Source: Sulfuriferula plumbiphila (lineage in GTDB: Bacteria > Pseudomonadota > Gammaproteobacteria > Burkholderiales > Sulfuriferulaceae). Taken from it: 64,000 nucleotides of DNA. The stretch is from the NCBI RefSeq assembly GCF_009938015.1, contig NZ_AP021884.1, positions 3,040,585 to 3,104,584 on the forward strand, written 5' to 3'. Position 1 is the first letter of the stretch; each line of letters begins with the position of its first letter. The notes beneath the pieces are model-generated. The model searched no databases. It had not been told where the DNA came from and saw nothing but the letters and a program-made list of their open reading frames with translations. Positions 18,766-28,084 of the stretch are shown one piece after another. Both the position numbers and the translations under genes were made by a program.

Positions 18766-20016
18766 ATGCAGCTATTCGCCTTTGGCATTAATCACCAGAC
18801 CGCCCCGCTCACAGTGCGCGAGCAGGTGGCGTTCCATGCCGAACGCATGGAGGAGGCGCTGCGCGACCTGACCACCCACACACCGGTGAAGGAGGCCGCC
18901 ATCCTGTCCACCTGCAACCGCACCGAGGTGTACTGCAATACCCTGCATGGTGAAGCCGCACTCGACTGGCTGGCACATTATCACCAGCTCAAGCGCGCCA
19001 GTATCGAACCCTATCTGTATGCACTCCCCCAGGCCGAAGCTGCTCGTCATGCCTTTCGTGTCGCTTCCGGCCTGGATTCGATGGTGCTGGGCGAAACCCA
19101 GATCCTCGGCCAGATGCGTCAGGCGGTGAAAACCGCCGAGCATGCCGGCACCCTCGGCATGCTGTTGCACAAGCTGTTCCAGCGCACCTTTGCGGTGGCC
19201 AAGGAGGTGCGCACTGCCACCGAAATTGGCGCCAGCTCGGTCTCCATGGCGGCAGCCGCAGTACGCCTGGCGGAGCGCATTTTCCCCAGCATTGCCGAAC
19301 AGAATGTGCTGTTCATCGGTGCCGGCGAGATGATCGAACTGTGCGCCACGCATTTTGCCGCGCGCCACCCCAAACATATTCTGGTTGCCAACCGCACCGA
19401 AGAACGCGCGCACCTGCTGGCCGACCGCTATAACGGCAGCGCCATTGCGCTGACCGACCTGCCCGAGCATCTGGCGAGTTACGACGTCGTGGTGACCTGT
19501 ACCGCCAGCCCGCTGCCCATCCTCGGCAAGGGCATGGTCGAGCGTGCGCTCAAGGCGCGCCGCCACCGCCCTATTTTCATGGTGGATCTGGCGGTGCCGC
19601 GCGATATTGAAACCGAGGTCGCCGAGCTGGACGACGTGTTTCTCTACACCGTGGATGATCTGGGCGAAGTGGTCAAACAAGGCATGGACAATCGCCAGGC
19701 GCATGTCAGCCAGGCCGAGGCGATTATCGAAGCCAGGGTGGAAACCTTTGTGCACTGGATGGAAACCCGTGAGCTGGTGCCCACGATCCGCGGCCTGCGC
19801 GACCATGCTGAACGTTACCGCCGCCATGAGCTGGAACGTGCACAAAAAATGCTGGCGCGTGGCGACGATCCGCGCGAAGTCATTGATGTGTTATCGCGCG
19901 CACTCACCAATAAATTCCTGCATCTGCCAACCCACGCCCTTAGCCACGCCGGCGATAACGAACGCCACGAACTGGCAACGCTGTTGTCCCGGCTTTACTC
20001 GCTCCACCACGAATGA
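18766..20016 (+). CDS. hemA: glutamyl-tRNA reductase
   Basis: First enzyme of the C5 pathway: reduces glutamyl-tRNA(Glu) to glutamate-1-semialdehyde with NADPH. The 416-residue protein has STCNRTEVY with the catalytic cysteine near residue 50, [20 protein letters not shown], the nucleotide-binding VLFIGAGEM, and a C-terminal dimerisation region. Its product is used by HemL, encoded at 26.8-28.1 kb. The TGA stop overlaps the prfA start (ATGA), so translation is coupled. Confidence 0.97.
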   Translation: MQLFAFGINHQTAPLTVREQVAFHAERMEEALRDLTTHTPVKEAAILSTCNRTEVYCNTLHGEAALDWLAHYHQLKRASIEPYLYALPQAEAARHAFRVASGLDSMVLGETQILGQMRQAVKTAEHAGTLGMLLHKLFQRTFAVAKEVRTATEIGASSVSMAAAAVRLAERIFPSIAEQNVLFIGAGEMIELCATHFAARHPKHILVANRTEERAHLLADRYNGSAIALTDLPEHLASYDVVVTCTASPLPILGKGMVERALKARRHRPIFMVDLAVPRDIETEVAELDDVFLYTVDDLGEVVKQGMDNRQAHVSQAEAIIEARVETFVHWMETRELVPTIRGLRDHAERYRRHELERAQKMLARGDDPREVIDVLSRALTNKFLHLPTHALSHAGDNERHELATLLSRLYSLHHE

Positions 20017-21092
20017 AACCGACCTTGCTAAACAAGCTCGCTCAGATTACCGAGCGGCTGGATGAACTCAACCGTCTGCTGGCCGGCGAAACAGTGACCC
20101 GCGATCTGGACAATTACCGCAAACTCACCCGCGAGCACGCGGAAATCTCCCCGGTGGTTGCGCTTTACAAGGCTTATCGCCAGTCCGAAGCAGACATCGC
20201 CAATGCACAGGCGATGCTGGCCGACCCGGAAATGCAGGAACTGGCCGAGGCCGAAATCGAAGACGCCAGGGCACGCCTGCATCAGCTCGAAACCGAACTG
20301 CAAGCCGAGCTGCTGCCCAAGGATCCCAACGACGCGCGCAATATTTTCCTGGAAATCCGTGCCGGTACCGGCGGCGACGAATCGGCGCTGTTTTCCGCTG
20401 ATTTGCTGCGCATGTACACACGCTACGCCGAGCGCCAGCGCTGGAAGGTCGAGCTGATTTCGGAAAACATGAGCGAGCTGGGGGGTTACCGGGAAGTCAT
20501 CATCAAGATCGTCGGCCACGGTGCGTATTCGCGGCTCAAGTTCGAATCCGGCGGCCACCGCGTGCAGCGCGTGCCCGCCACCGAAACCCAGGGACGCATC
20601 CATACTTCGGCCTGTACCGTGGCGGTGATGCCGGAAGCCGACGAGGTGGCCGAGGTCAGCCTCAACCCCGCCGACCTGCGCATCGACACCTATCGCGCCA
20701 GCGGTGCCGGCGGCCAGCACATCAACAAGACCGATTCGGCGGTGCGCATCACCCATCTGCCCACCGGCATCGTGGTGGAATGCCAGGACGACCGTTCGCA
20801 GCACAAGAACAAGGCGCAGGCCCTGTCGGTGCTTGCCGCGCGCATCAAGGACAAGCAGCTGCGCGAAATCGCCTCCAGGGAAGCCGCCACGCGCAAATCG
20901 CTGATCGGCAGCGGAGACCGCTCCGAACGCATCCGCACCTACAATTTCCCGCAGGGACGCATCACCGACCACCGCATCAATCTCACCCTGTACAAGATCG
21001 ACGCCATCATGGACGGCGATCTCACCGAACTGCTGGACGCGCTGGCGTCCGAGTATCAGGCCGAGTTGCTGGCGACGATGGGCGAGCGTTAA
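20013..21092 (+). CDS. prfA: peptide chain release factor 1
   Basis: Terminates translation at UAA and UAG. The 359-residue protein contains the GGQ motif that enters the peptidyl-transferase centre ([20 protein letters not shown], near residue 233) and the codon-recognition segment [20 protein letters not shown]1-type features and length are normal. It overlaps hemA by four bases and prmC by one (TAATG). PrmC methylates the GGQ glutamine, so the gene order pairs substrate and enzyme. Confidence 0.97.
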   Translation: MKPTLLNKLAQITERLDELNRLLAGETVTRDLDNYRKLTREHAEISPVVALYKAYRQSEADIANAQAMLADPEMQELAEAEIEDARARLHQLETELQAELLPKDPNDARNIFLEIRAGTGGDESALFSADLLRMYTRYAERQRWKVELISENMSELGGYREVIIKIVGHGAYSRLKFESGGHRVQRVPATETQGRIHTSACTVAVMPEADEVAEVSLNPADLRIDTYRASGAGGQHINKTDSAVRITHLPTGIVVECQDDRSQHKNKAQALSVLAARIKDKQLREIASREAATRKSLIGSGDRSERIRTYNFPQGRITDHRINLTLYKIDAIMDGDLTELLDALASEYQAELLATMGER

Positions 21093-21949
21093 TGTTGTCC
21101 GCAATCCGCGACCGGCTCGGCGCAGACCAGGCACAGCTGATGCAGGCACTCGCGCTGGACCCCTGCGACGCCCGCCTGGAGACACAGCTGCTGATGGCTG
21201 CAGCCCTCGGCGTCAACCGTGCGTGGCTGCTGGCGCACGGCGAGGAAATGCTCGCTCCTGCTGCGGCAGCGCGTTATGCAGATTTGCTCGAGCGCAGGCT
21301 GGCAGGTGAGCCGATCGCCTATATTTTTGGCGCAAAGGAATTCTACGGCCTGATGTTCAAGGTCAGTCCGGCCGTGCTCATCCCGCGTCCGGAAACCGAG
21401 CTGCTGGTGGAACTGGCGCTGGCGCGCATCGCAGCGGACAGGCCATGCCGGGTGCTGGACCTGGGCACTGGCAGCGGGATAATTGCAGTCACACTGGCCC
21501 GGCTGCGTCCCTTGGCTGAACTGGTTGCGCTGGATGTCAGCCCGGCGGCGCTGGCGCTGGCGCAGGAGAATGCCCGCAACCTGGAAGCAAGCAATGTGCA
21601 GTTTATTGAAAGCGACTGGTTCAGTGCACTGGGCAGTGTCGGAAAATTTGACGTTATTGTCAGCAATCCGCCCTATGTCAGCGCAGGCGATCCCCATCTT
21701 GCACATGGCGACTTGCGTTTCGAGCCGCCACACGCACTCGCCGCGGGCCCATCCGGGCGCAGCGCGCTCGCCCGGATTATCGCCCAGGCGGCGCCTAATA
21801 TGGCAACCGCGGGCACGCTATTGCTGGAACATGGCTACGACCAGGGCGAATATACGCGCGCCGCACTGCAACAAGCCGGATTTCACCAATGTGTCACCTA
21901 TCATGACCTCGCCGGCGTGGAGCGGGTAACGCTGGGGACTGTCGGATAA
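21092..21949 (+). CDS. prmC: release factor glutamine methyltransferase
   Basis: N5-methylates the glutamine of the GGQ motif in release factors, using S-adenosylmethionine. The 285-residue protein has an N-terminal helical domain, the spacer PRPETELLVE, SAM-binding VLDLGTGSGIIAVTLA and the diagnostic NPPYV motif (VSNPPYVSAGD). The ATG at 21092 overlaps the prfA stop. The last part runs to LAGVERVTLG as usual for the family. Confidence 0.96.
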   Translation: MLSAIRDRLGADQAQLMQALALDPCDARLETQLLMAAALGVNRAWLLAHGEEMLAPAAAARYADLLERRLAGEPIAYIFGAKEFYGLMFKVSPAVLIPRPETELLVELALARIAADRPCRVLDLGTGSGIIAVTLARLRPLAELVALDVSPAALALAQENARNLEASNVQFIESDWFSALGSVGKFDVIVSNPPYVSAGDPHLAHGDLRFEPPHALAAGPSGRSALARIIAQAAPNMATAGTLLLEHGYDQGEYTRAALQQAGFHQCVTYHDLAGVERVTLGTVG

Positions 21950-22104
21950 ATTTACACCCTGGCCGCCATCCACGCTGTTATCATTCCCGGTCAACCCGGC
22001 ATGCCTGCCATTGCGGATGCATCCGGGAGATCCCGGAGATTGGAATGTTTGTTGCTAGATATCTGCGTATACAGACATGCATGCAGGTATATAAAGGGTG
22101 GGCA

Positions 22105-22710
22105 ATGGATAATAAAATTCATGACGAGTCACAGGCCACGGCGACCGAATCCATTGCCAAAGACAGTGTTGCCAACGATGCACGGCGCCGCTTTACCCGC
22201 ACCGGTCTGGGTGCCGGTGCCGTCATCGCCACTCTCGCCAGCCAGCCGGTGCTGGGCGCTGTGCCTTACGCATGCACCATCTCTGGCCACGCGTCAGGCA
22301 ACGTCTCCAGCCACGGCCAACCGACGAACTGCGCCATCTTTGGAAAGAGTCACGGCTATTGGAAAAAAACCGAAAAACACGCTTGGCCGTCACCTTTCGA
22401 CCCTGAGCAGCTGTTCAAGGACGCAGGCGGCGTGAGTGGTTCACTATTGGATGTGCAGGGGATTACTACCGCCAAAACCCTGTTGGAAGTGCTAGGGCTG
22501 GATGGTGGCGACATGAGCGCACTGGCGCGTGAAGTGGTGGGCGCGATGCTTAATGCGCAAGCTTTTGCACCCGACTTCCCTCTCAGCGTGGCGCAGGTCA
22601 AAAGCATCTGGAATGAGGTGGTGACTTATAATCAATACACGGTAAAGCCAGGTGTGGCCTGGACTAGCGAAGACGTAAAAAACTACCTTGAAAGTTTGCA
22701 CGACAACTGA
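22105..22710 (+). CDS. Tat-type exported GYWK-motif protein of the HPr-rel-A cluster
   Basis: I do not recognise a named family. The 201-residue product from the ATG at 22105 (AAAGGGTGGGCA upstream) has a polar N-region, a twin-arginine-like signal (ARRRFTRTGLGAGAVIA, Arg27-29) with a hydrophobic stretch to about residue 52, then two cysteines (57 and 76) and FGKSHGYWKKTEKHAWP. The GYWK...W pattern resembles SxGYWKNHxxxW segments I recall in various secreted bacterial proteins. An ATG at 22045 would add 20 residues before the Tat motif. It immediately precedes the pqqD-like, kinase and nucleotidyltransferase genes, so it is the best candidate for the protein handled by that system. The substrate role is inference. 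Confidence 0.6.
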   Translation: MDNKIHDESQATATESIAKDSVANDARRRFTRTGLGAGAVIATLASQPVLGAVPYACTISGHASGNVSSHGQPTNCAIFGKSHGYWKKTEKHAWPSPFDPEQLFKDAGGVSGSLLDVQGITTAKTLLEVLGLDGGDMSALAREVVGAMLNAQAFAPDFPLSVAQVKSIWNEVVTYNQYTVKPGVAWTSEDVKNYLESLHDN

Positions 22711-22724
22711 GTCTGGTCGTTACT

Positions 22725-23000
22725 GTGTGGCATCTGACCGCTGACACGCTGGTGTACGCGCCTGCCTCGGAAGAGGCTGCGGTCATTTACAATACAGCTT
22801 CTGGCGACACCCACCTGGTCAATGCCCTGGCGGCTCAGGTCATCAGCCTGCTTGGCAGTACCGCGGCGAGTACCGATATATTGCTCGACCGGATCGCGGA
22901 TCAATATCCAGCGCCGCCTGATCCCGAACTCCTGCAAGTGCTTGAGAGCACGCTCGCCGATCTCCATCGTCTCGATCTGATCACTGAAACTTCAGCTTGA
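22725..23000 (+). CDS. HPr-rel-A system PqqD-family peptide chaperone
   Basis: A 91-residue PqqD-like protein starting at GTG 22725. Typical PqqD features are AASEEAAVIYNTASGDTHLVNAL-type strands (written here as EEAAVIYNTASGDTHLVN) followed by a helical part with HRLDLI near the end. PqqD domains, known as RREs in peptide-modifying systems, bind leader segments of the protein to be modified. It lies between the exported GYWK protein and the HprK-related kinase, whose TTG start overlaps its TGA stop. This combination matches what NCBI annotation calls the HPr-rel-A system. Confidence 0.78.
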   Translation: MWHLTADTLVYAPASEEAAVIYNTASGDTHLVNALAAQVISLLGSTAASTDILLDRIADQYPAPPDPELLQVLESTLADLHRLDLITETSA

Positions 23001-23917
23001 ACGTCGCACATTACAGCCTGGCCGGTCTGCGCCAAGAAATGGCACGGGACGGAATATATCTTCAAACCGGCGCTTTTGTCGCCCGTGTCCGCAGCCCTGT
23101 TTCGCAGGTAGCAGAGGGCATCCATCAACTCTATGCCGATGCATCGATTCTACCCACGCACGGATTCGCGGATTTTCATGTCACCCTGGCCCCCCCCGCC
23201 ACTTACCGGCGCTGGTTCAAACCGCAAGTGATATTTCGCTCTGATGGCTACGCACCATTCAAACCCTTACCCATTGACCAGGCGTTCGCCCTGTTCGAGT
23301 GGGGGCTCAACTGGTGCATCTCCAGCCATGCCCATCAGTACCTCATCATCCACGCCGCAGCCGTCGAAAAGCACGGTTTTGCCGCCATCCTGCCCGCCCC
23401 GCCGGGCTCGGGCAAAAGCACGCTTGCTGCCGGCCTGGTCAATCGCGGCTGGCGCCTGTTATCAGATGAACTCACGCTGCTATCGCGGGAGGGCATGATT
23501 CAGCCGGTTGCCCGCCCCGTCAGCCTGAAAAATCAGTCCATAGAGGTGATAAGCCAGTTTGCCCCCCAGGCCTGTATCGGACGCATAGTCAAGGACACCA
23601 TCAAGGGAACCGTCGCCCACATGCGCGCACCCGCAGGCAGCGTCGCCCGGGTGTATGAACAGGCGCAGCCTGGCTGGGTCATCTTCCCGAAATATCAGGC
23701 GGGCGTGTCCGCCACCCTGACGCCGATGGGGGGTGCGGAAGCCTTTATGGGGCTGGCGCAAAATGCTTTCAACTACAGCCTGCTGGCGCAGGAAGGCTTT
23801 CGGCGCCTGACTGCGCTGATGGGTGCCAGCGCCAGTTACCGTTTTCACTATAGTGATCTGGAAGAGGCGGCAAGCGTGTTCGATGGGATCGCGGAGCAAC
23901 GGCATGCGAACATGTGA
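22997..23917 (+). CDS. HprK-related kinase A
   Basis: A 306-residue P-loop protein related to HPr kinase/phosphorylase. Walker A is PAPPGSGKSTLAAGL near residues 133-146, followed by RLLSDELTLL, the position of the HprK catalytic acidic residues. The N-terminal 110 residues lack the HPr kinase N-domain and instead resemble other HprK-related kinase A proteins. The start is TTG at 22997, overlapping the pqqD-like stop by four bases. By analogy with HprK-like kinases that phosphorylate lasso peptide precursors, it may phosphorylate a Ser/Thr on a peptide or exported protein bound by the PqqD partner. The target is not known. Confidence 0.82.
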   Translation: MNVAHYSLAGLRQEMARDGIYLQTGAFVARVRSPVSQVAEGIHQLYADASILPTHGFADFHVTLAPPATYRRWFKPQVIFRSDGYAPFKPLPIDQAFALFEWGLNWCISSHAHQYLIIHAAAVEKHGFAAILPAPPGSGKSTLAAGLVNRGWRLLSDELTLLSREGMIQPVARPVSLKNQSIEVISQFAPQACIGRIVKDTIKGTVAHMRAPAGSVARVYEQAQPGWVIFPKYQAGVSATLTPMGGAEAFMGLAQNAFNYSLLAQEGFRRLTALMGASASYRFHYSDLEEAASVFDGIAEQRHANM

Positions 23918-24989
23918 TTGTGCCATTGTCCGGGCGCTGCGCGAGCCAGACCGTCTCGATCAATTCAGCATGGCGGAATGGGATACCCTCATTCGTCAGG
24001 GTCGACGCGCCGATTTGCTGGCCCGGCTGCATGGGCTTGTCCAAGAAAAAAACCTGCTCGCATCCCTGCCTGAAGCACCACGTGCCCATTTGCAGGCAGC
24101 ACGGGTGGTCGCCGACAAGCAGGCGACAGCAGTCGCCTGGGAAGTGCGCAAAATCCGCGCGGCGATTGCCCATACCGGTGCGCCCCTGATCCTCCTGAAG
24201 GGTGCTGCCTACTGCATGGCGGCACTGGCGGCGGGGCGCGGACGCGTGTTCTCCGACGTGGATATCCTCGTGCCCAGGCAACGCATCAATCACGTCGAAG
24301 CCGCACTCATGCTGCACGGCTGGGTCGCCACCCAGCATGACGCCTACGACCAGCGCTACTACCGCACCTGGATGCATGAAATTCCGCCGCTGCTGCACAT
24401 CAGGCGCCTGTCGGTGATCGACGTGCACCATGCCATCCTGCCGGAGACGGCGCGACTGCGTCCTGACCCGGCCCTGCTGCTGGCTGCGGCACAGCCTATT
24501 GCGGATGAACCCGGCGTATATACGCTGGCACCCGCCGACATGGTGCTGCACTCAGCCAGCCATTTGTTCTGCGGCGAATTCGGGCATGGCTTGCGCGATC
24601 TGTCGGACATAGACTTGCTGCTGCGCGAATTCGGTACGGTGGCAGGGTTTTGGGATGGCCTGGTGGCGCGCGCACAAAGCCTGGATCTGGCACGGCCGCT
24701 GTATTACGCCCTGCACTGGGCGACGCGGCTGTTTGCCACGCCGGTGCCGCCCATCGTGCTGCGCGAGATAGACGCATGCGCGCGCCCGTCTACGCCAGTG
24801 AAAACACTCATGAATGCACTGCTGCAGCGCACCCTGGCGCCCGATCACGCCAGTTGCCGCGATGCGCTGTCTGTGCCGGCGCGCGCTCTGCTCTATGCGC
24901 GCGCGCACTGGCTGCGCATGCCGCCGCACTTGCTGGCTTACCATCTGGCGCACAAGGCGCTGTTTCCGCCACGCGCGGCGACAAATTAA
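23904..24989 (+). CDS. NTP_transf_5-type nucleotidyltransferase of the HPr-rel-A cluster
   Basis: A 361-residue protein of the uncharacterised nucleotidyltransferase family NTP_transf_5. The core is APLILLKGAAYCMAAL (residues 93-108) followed by RVFSDVDILVP (115-124) with the metal-binding DxD. Later segments (MHEIPPLLHIRRLSVIDVHH; LHSASHLFCG) are typical of the family. The ATG at 23904 overlaps the kinase gene by 14 bases. NTP_transf_5 proteins recur beside HprK-like kinases in peptide-modifying clusters, so this one may act on the product of the kinase. This is inference; no activity is known for this branch. Confidence 0.78.
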   Translation: MRTCDCAIVRALREPDRLDQFSMAEWDTLIRQGRRADLLARLHGLVQEKNLLASLPEAPRAHLQAARVVADKQATAVAWEVRKIRAAIAHTGAPLILLKGAAYCMAALAAGRGRVFSDVDILVPRQRINHVEAALMLHGWVATQHDAYDQRYYRTWMHEIPPLLHIRRLSVIDVHHAILPETARLRPDPALLLAAAQPIADEPGVYTLAPADMVLHSASHLFCGEFGHGLRDLSDIDLLLREFGTVAGFWDGLVARAQSLDLARPLYYALHWATRLFATPVPPIVLREIDACARPSTPVKTLMNALLQRTLAPDHASCRDALSVPARALLYARAHWLRMPPHLLAYHLAHKALFPPRAATN

Positions 24990-25294
24990 ACGCGGTGCAG
25001 GCGTGCGCGCAGCCGTTCGATCTCGTCCTGCATATCCAGCATCAACCCCAGCACTTCCAGGTTGGCGTCCAGCTCGTGATACAGACGCCAGGCGCGGCGG
25101 GCGCGTGCCAGATCTTCCGCACTGAAGCGCCAGTCGCTCAGGGTGGCGCCTGCCGGGTTCAGGATGGCTTCGTCCACGAGTTGGCATATCCACGTGGATT
25201 CGGCACTACAAGTCCATGCAAGCTGCTCCAGTGTCAGCGTAAAAACACAGTCTGCGGTGAGTGTTGAATTTGTATGCGATTCCATCTGCTTCAT
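24986..25294 (-). CDS. cbpM: chaperone modulator CbpM
   Basis: A 102-residue MerR-like protein that in E. coli binds and inhibits the J-domain of CbpA. The sequence has the short winged-helix part and a C-terminal helix ([21 protein letters not shown]) typical of CbpM. The ATG at 25294 overlaps the cbpA stop (ATGA), the usual cbpAM arrangement. A second ATG at 25285 is also possible. It converges with the nucleotidyltransferase gene and overlaps its end by four bases. Confidence 0.85.
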   Translation of the reverse strand: MKQMESHTNSTLTADCVFTLTLEQLAWTCSAESTWICQLVDEAILNPAGATLSDWRFSAEDLARARRAWRLYHELDANLEVLGLMLDMQDEIERLRARLHRV

Positions 25295-26223
25295 ACTCCC
25301 AGCGTATGCCTCGGATCAAATGCCAGCTCCTGCGCCATGGTCTGGTATAGCGCGCGCGCGCGTGGTGTGGTCGCCGCCGGCAGCACCACTTCCAGCGTCA
25401 AATACAGGTCGCCCGCCGGATTGCCCGGCAGCCCGCGACCTTTCAGGCGCAGCTTGCGCCCGGATTGCGAATTGGGTGGTATTTTGACTTCAACAGTCCC
25501 GTCCGGCGTGGGTGCTTTCACCGTCGCCCCCAGGGCAGCTTCCCACGGGGTGACCGGCAGTTTCAGGTAAAGGTCTGCGCCATCCACACGGTATAGCGGA
25601 TGCGGCCTGAACTGCACTTCCAGATACAGGTCCCCGGCTCCCCCCATACCCGGCGCACCCTGACCAGCCAGGCGCACTTGCTGGCCGGCACGGACACCTT
25701 TGGGTATCTGTACATTCAGGCTACGTTCGCGGTAAACAAGGTGGCCGCTGGCGTCAATTTCCGGCACCCGCAGGCTGAGTCGATGCGTGCCACTGCGATA
25801 TGCGTCTTCCAGATCCAGCATGATTTTGGCGTGATGATCCTGCCCCGCCGCGCGCTGCTGCGCTGCGCCAGCATGGCGCGCCCGGCGGCCAAACAGCTCG
25901 GCGAAAAAGTCGCTGAAATCCTGCGCCTGACCGCCCTGATGGGGGGCACCACTGAATTCAAAACCCGCATCCCAGTCAGGTGGCGGACGGAACTGTTCAC
26001 CCGCCTGCCAGCGGCTGCCGAGCTGGTCATAGGCGGCGCGCTTTTCGGCATCCTTGAGCACCTCGTTGGCTTCATTGATTTCCTTGAAACGCGCCTCGGC
26101 ATTGGCTTCCTTGCTTACATCAGGGTGATACTTGCGCGCCAGCTTGCGATAAGCGCGCTTGATTTCATCCTGCGATGCATCACGCGCCACGCCCAGAATC
26201 TTGTAATAATCCTTGTATTCCAC
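25291..26223 (-). CDS. cbpA: curved DNA-binding protein CbpA, DnaJ family
   Basis: Co-chaperone and nucleoid-associated J-protein, 310 residues. The J-domain occupies residues 1-70 with HPD at 33-35 ([13 protein letters not shown]). A Gly/Phe-poor linker and a two-lobed C-terminal substrate-binding domain follow ([50 protein letters not shown]). There is no cysteine-rich zinc finger, which separates it from DnaJ. It is followed by cbpM with a four-base overlap. The upstream region contains a cluster of DnaA-box-like 9-mers. Confidence 0.92.
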   Translation of the reverse strand: MEYKDYYKILGVARDASQDEIKRAYRKLARKYHPDVSKEANAEARFKEINEANEVLKDAEKRAAYDQLGSRWQAGEQFRPPPDWDAGFEFSGAPHQGGQAQDFSDFFAELFGRRARHAGAAQQRAAGQDHHAKIMLDLEDAYRSGTHRLSLRVPEIDASGHLVYRERSLNVQIPKGVRAGQQVRLAGQGAPGMGGAGDLYLEVQFRPHPLYRVDGADLYLKLPVTPWEAALGATVKAPTPDGTVEVKIPPNSQSGRKLRLKGRGLPGNPAGDLYLTLEVVLPAATTPRARALYQTMAQELAFDPRHTLGV

Positions 26224-26240
26224 AGCGATTTTTCCTTTTT

Positions 26241-26276
26241 TGCGGATAAGTTTTTTGTGGATAAGTTGTATCCACC
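26241..26276. promoter_or_regulatory. cluster of DnaA-box-like 9-mers upstream of cbpA
   Basis: TGTGGATAA at 26256-26264 is the reverse of a perfect DnaA box (TTATCCACA). TGCGGATAA at 26241-26249 differs by one base, and GTATCCACC at 26268-26276 matches 7 of 9. They lie 18 to 53 bases upstream of the cbpA start on the minus strand. Binding is not shown. Confidence 0.35.
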
Positions 26277-26368
26277 CTCATTTTGGACTGTCGCACCGCA
26301 ATTTCAAGCAAAGCCCGGTAATTAAGCGGACTGGTGATGCTTGACGCACGCGGCTGCTCACGCGTATT

Positions 26369-26393
26369 ATTCCTGATGAATTTAGTCGGGTAT
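26369..26393 (+). promoter_or_regulatory. candidate IscR type 1 binding site upstream of grxD
   Basis: The 25-base stretch beginning ATTCCTGATGAA and ending TAGTCGGGTAT matches 22 of 25 positions of the IscR type 1 consensus as I remember it (right half YAGTCRRSTAT is perfect). It lies 38 bases before the grxD start, in the promoter region. Confidence 0.5.
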
Positions 26394-26431
26394 TCCCGCA
26401 TTGTTTAATTTTTCATGGAGCATTCGCAGCA

Positions 26432-26737
26432 ATGAGCGCACTAGACACCATCCGCGAGCAAGTCACCTCACACAAAGTCGTGCTGTACATGAAGGGCACG
26501 CCGCAGTTTCCGCAGTGCGGTTTTTCCGCCAGCGCGACACAGATTCTCAAGTCCTGCGGCGTGACCGATCCGTTTACCGTGAACGTGCTGGCCGACGCCG
26601 AAATTCGCCAGGGCATCAAGGAATATGCCAACTGGCCGACCATTCCGCAACTCTACGTGAACGGTGAGTTCGTAGGCGGCTCCGACATCATGCGCGAGAT
26701 GTTCCAGAATGGCGAGTTGCAAAAACTGCTGGGCTGA
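26432..26737 (+). CDS. grxD: monothiol glutaredoxin, Grx4 family
   Basis: A 101-residue CGFS-type glutaredoxin, involved in holding and transferring [2Fe-2S] clusters, often with BolA. The sequence shows [20 protein letters not shown] with the single active-site cysteine near residue 29, [17 protein letters not shown], and the C-terminal [13 protein letters not shown]. It is monocistronic, with a probable IscR site in front and a strong bidirectional terminator behind, which fits an iron-sulfur regulated gene. Confidence 0.96.
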   Translation: MSALDTIREQVTSHKVVLYMKGTPQFPQCGFSASATQILKSCGVTDPFTVNVLADAEIRQGIKEYANWPTIPQLYVNGEFVGGSDIMREMFQNGELQKLLG

Positions 26738-26749
26738 TTCAGTCATACC

Positions 26750-26785
26750 CAATAAAAAACGCAGCCTGGGCTGCGTTTTTTATTG
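26750..26785. terminator. bidirectional intrinsic terminator between grxD and hemL
   Basis: Perfect 17-bp inverted repeat with a 2-base loop. The GC core is CGCAGCC/GGCTGCG, flanked by A6 on one side and T6 on the other. It lies 13 bases after grxD and ends 11 bases before the converging hemL stop, so it can stop transcription from both sides. Confidence 0.92.
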
Positions 26786-26795
26786 GCAAGCCAGA

Positions 26796-28079
26796 TTACC
26801 GCGCCATCTGCGCGAATACCCGATCCGCAGCCGCCAGTGTGGCCTCGAGTTCTGCGTCACCATGCGCAGCGGACACGAACCCGGCCTCGAAGGCTGAGGG
26901 CGCAAAGTAAACACCCGCGTCCAGCATGGCGTGGAAGAAGCGGTTGAACGCCTCCTTGTCACATTCCATCACCTCGGCATAGGTTTGTGGCGGCGTGGCG
27001 CGGAAATACAGGCCAAACATGCCGCCCACCGCCTGCGCGGAAAACACCACGCCATGGCGGGCAGCGGCCTCGGCCAGCCCGGTCACCAGAGCTGTGGTGG
27101 CTGCGCCCAGGCGCTCATGGAAGCCGGCTGCGCGAACGAGCCTGAGTGTCGCCAGGCCCGCCGCCACCGCGACCGGGTTGCCCGACAGCGTGCCCGCCTG
27201 ATAAACCGGACCCAGCGGGGCGAGTTTTTCCATGATCTCGCGCCGCCCGCCGAACGCGCCCACCGGCAGGCCACCGCCAATGACCTTGCCAAAAGTGGAA
27301 ATATCCGGGGTAATCCCGTACAGCGCCTGCGCGCCGCCCAGGGCAACGCGAAACCCCGTCATCACCTCGTCAAAAATCAGCACCGCGCCATACTGCGCGC
27401 ACAGGTCGCGCATGGTTTGCAGAAATTCCGCACGCGGCGCAATCAGATTCATGTTGCCCACCACCGGCTCGACGATGACGGCGGCGATTTCGTGACCGAT
27501 GCGGGCGAAGGTATCCGCCAGCTGTTGCGCGTCGTTGTAGTCCAGCACCAGCGTGAGCGCAGCCAGTTGAGCGGGCACCCCGGCGGAACTGGGCTGGCCG
27601 AAAGTGAGCGCGCCGGAACCCGCCTTGACCAGCAGCGAGTCGCCGTGGCCATGGTAACAGCCCTCGAATTTGATGATCTTGTCGCGTCCGGTATGGCCGC
27701 GCGCCAGGCGAATCGCGCTCATGGTCGCCTCGGTGCCGGAACTGGTGAGGCGCACCATGTCCATGCTCGGCACCAGTTCGGTCAGCAGATCGGCCATTTC
27801 CACTTCCAGCCCGGTCGGCGCACCGAAGCTCAGGCCACGCGCAGCACGCTGGTACACGGCTTGCAACACTTCGGGGTGGCTGTGGCCGAGGATCATCGGC
27901 CCCCACGAACCCACGTAATCAATGTATTCGCGGCCATCGGCGTCCCACACGCGCGCCCCCAGCGCACGCTCAAAAAAGCACGGCGTGCCGCCCACCGAGC
28001 GAAACGCGCGCACCGGTGAATTGACCCCGCCCGGCATGTGGCGCTGGGCGCGGGCGAACAGCTCTTCATTTTTACTCAT
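26796..28079 (-). CDS. hemL: glutamate-1-semialdehyde 2,1-aminomutase
   Basis: PLP enzyme turning glutamate-1-semialdehyde into 5-aminolevulinate, the step after HemA. The 427-residue protein has the class III aminotransferase signatures [48 protein letters not shown] and the PLP-lysine motif [16 protein letters not shown]. It is followed upstream on the same strand by thiE with a 5-base gap, so thiD-thiE-hemL probably form one transcript. Confidence 0.97.
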   Translation of the reverse strand: MSKNEELFARAQRHMPGGVNSPVRAFRSVGGTPCFFERALGARVWDADGREYIDYVGSWGPMILGHSHPEVLQAVYQRAARGLSFGAPTGLEVEMADLLTELVPSMDMVRLTSSGTEATMSAIRLARGHTGRDKIIKFEGCYHGHGDSLLVKAGSGALTFGQPSSAGVPAQLAALTLVLDYNDAQQLADTFARIGHEIAAVIVEPVVGNMNLIAPRAEFLQTMRDLCAQYGAVLIFDEVMTGFRVALGGAQALYGITPDISTFGKVIGGGLPVGAFGGRREIMEKLAPLGPVYQAGTLSGNPVAVAAGLATLRLVRAAGFHERLGAATTALVTGLAEAAARHGVVFSAQAVGGMFGLYFRATPPQTYAEVMECDKEAFNRFFHAMLDAGVYFAPSAFEAGFVSAAHGDAELEATLAAADRVFAQMAR

Positions 28080-28084
28080 GGTTT

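Noticed and set aside
22725-24989. Lasso peptide biosynthesis cluster
   Set aside because: No asparagine-synthetase-like cyclase, transglutaminase-like protease or short precursor gene is present; only the tailoring-type enzymes resemble it.
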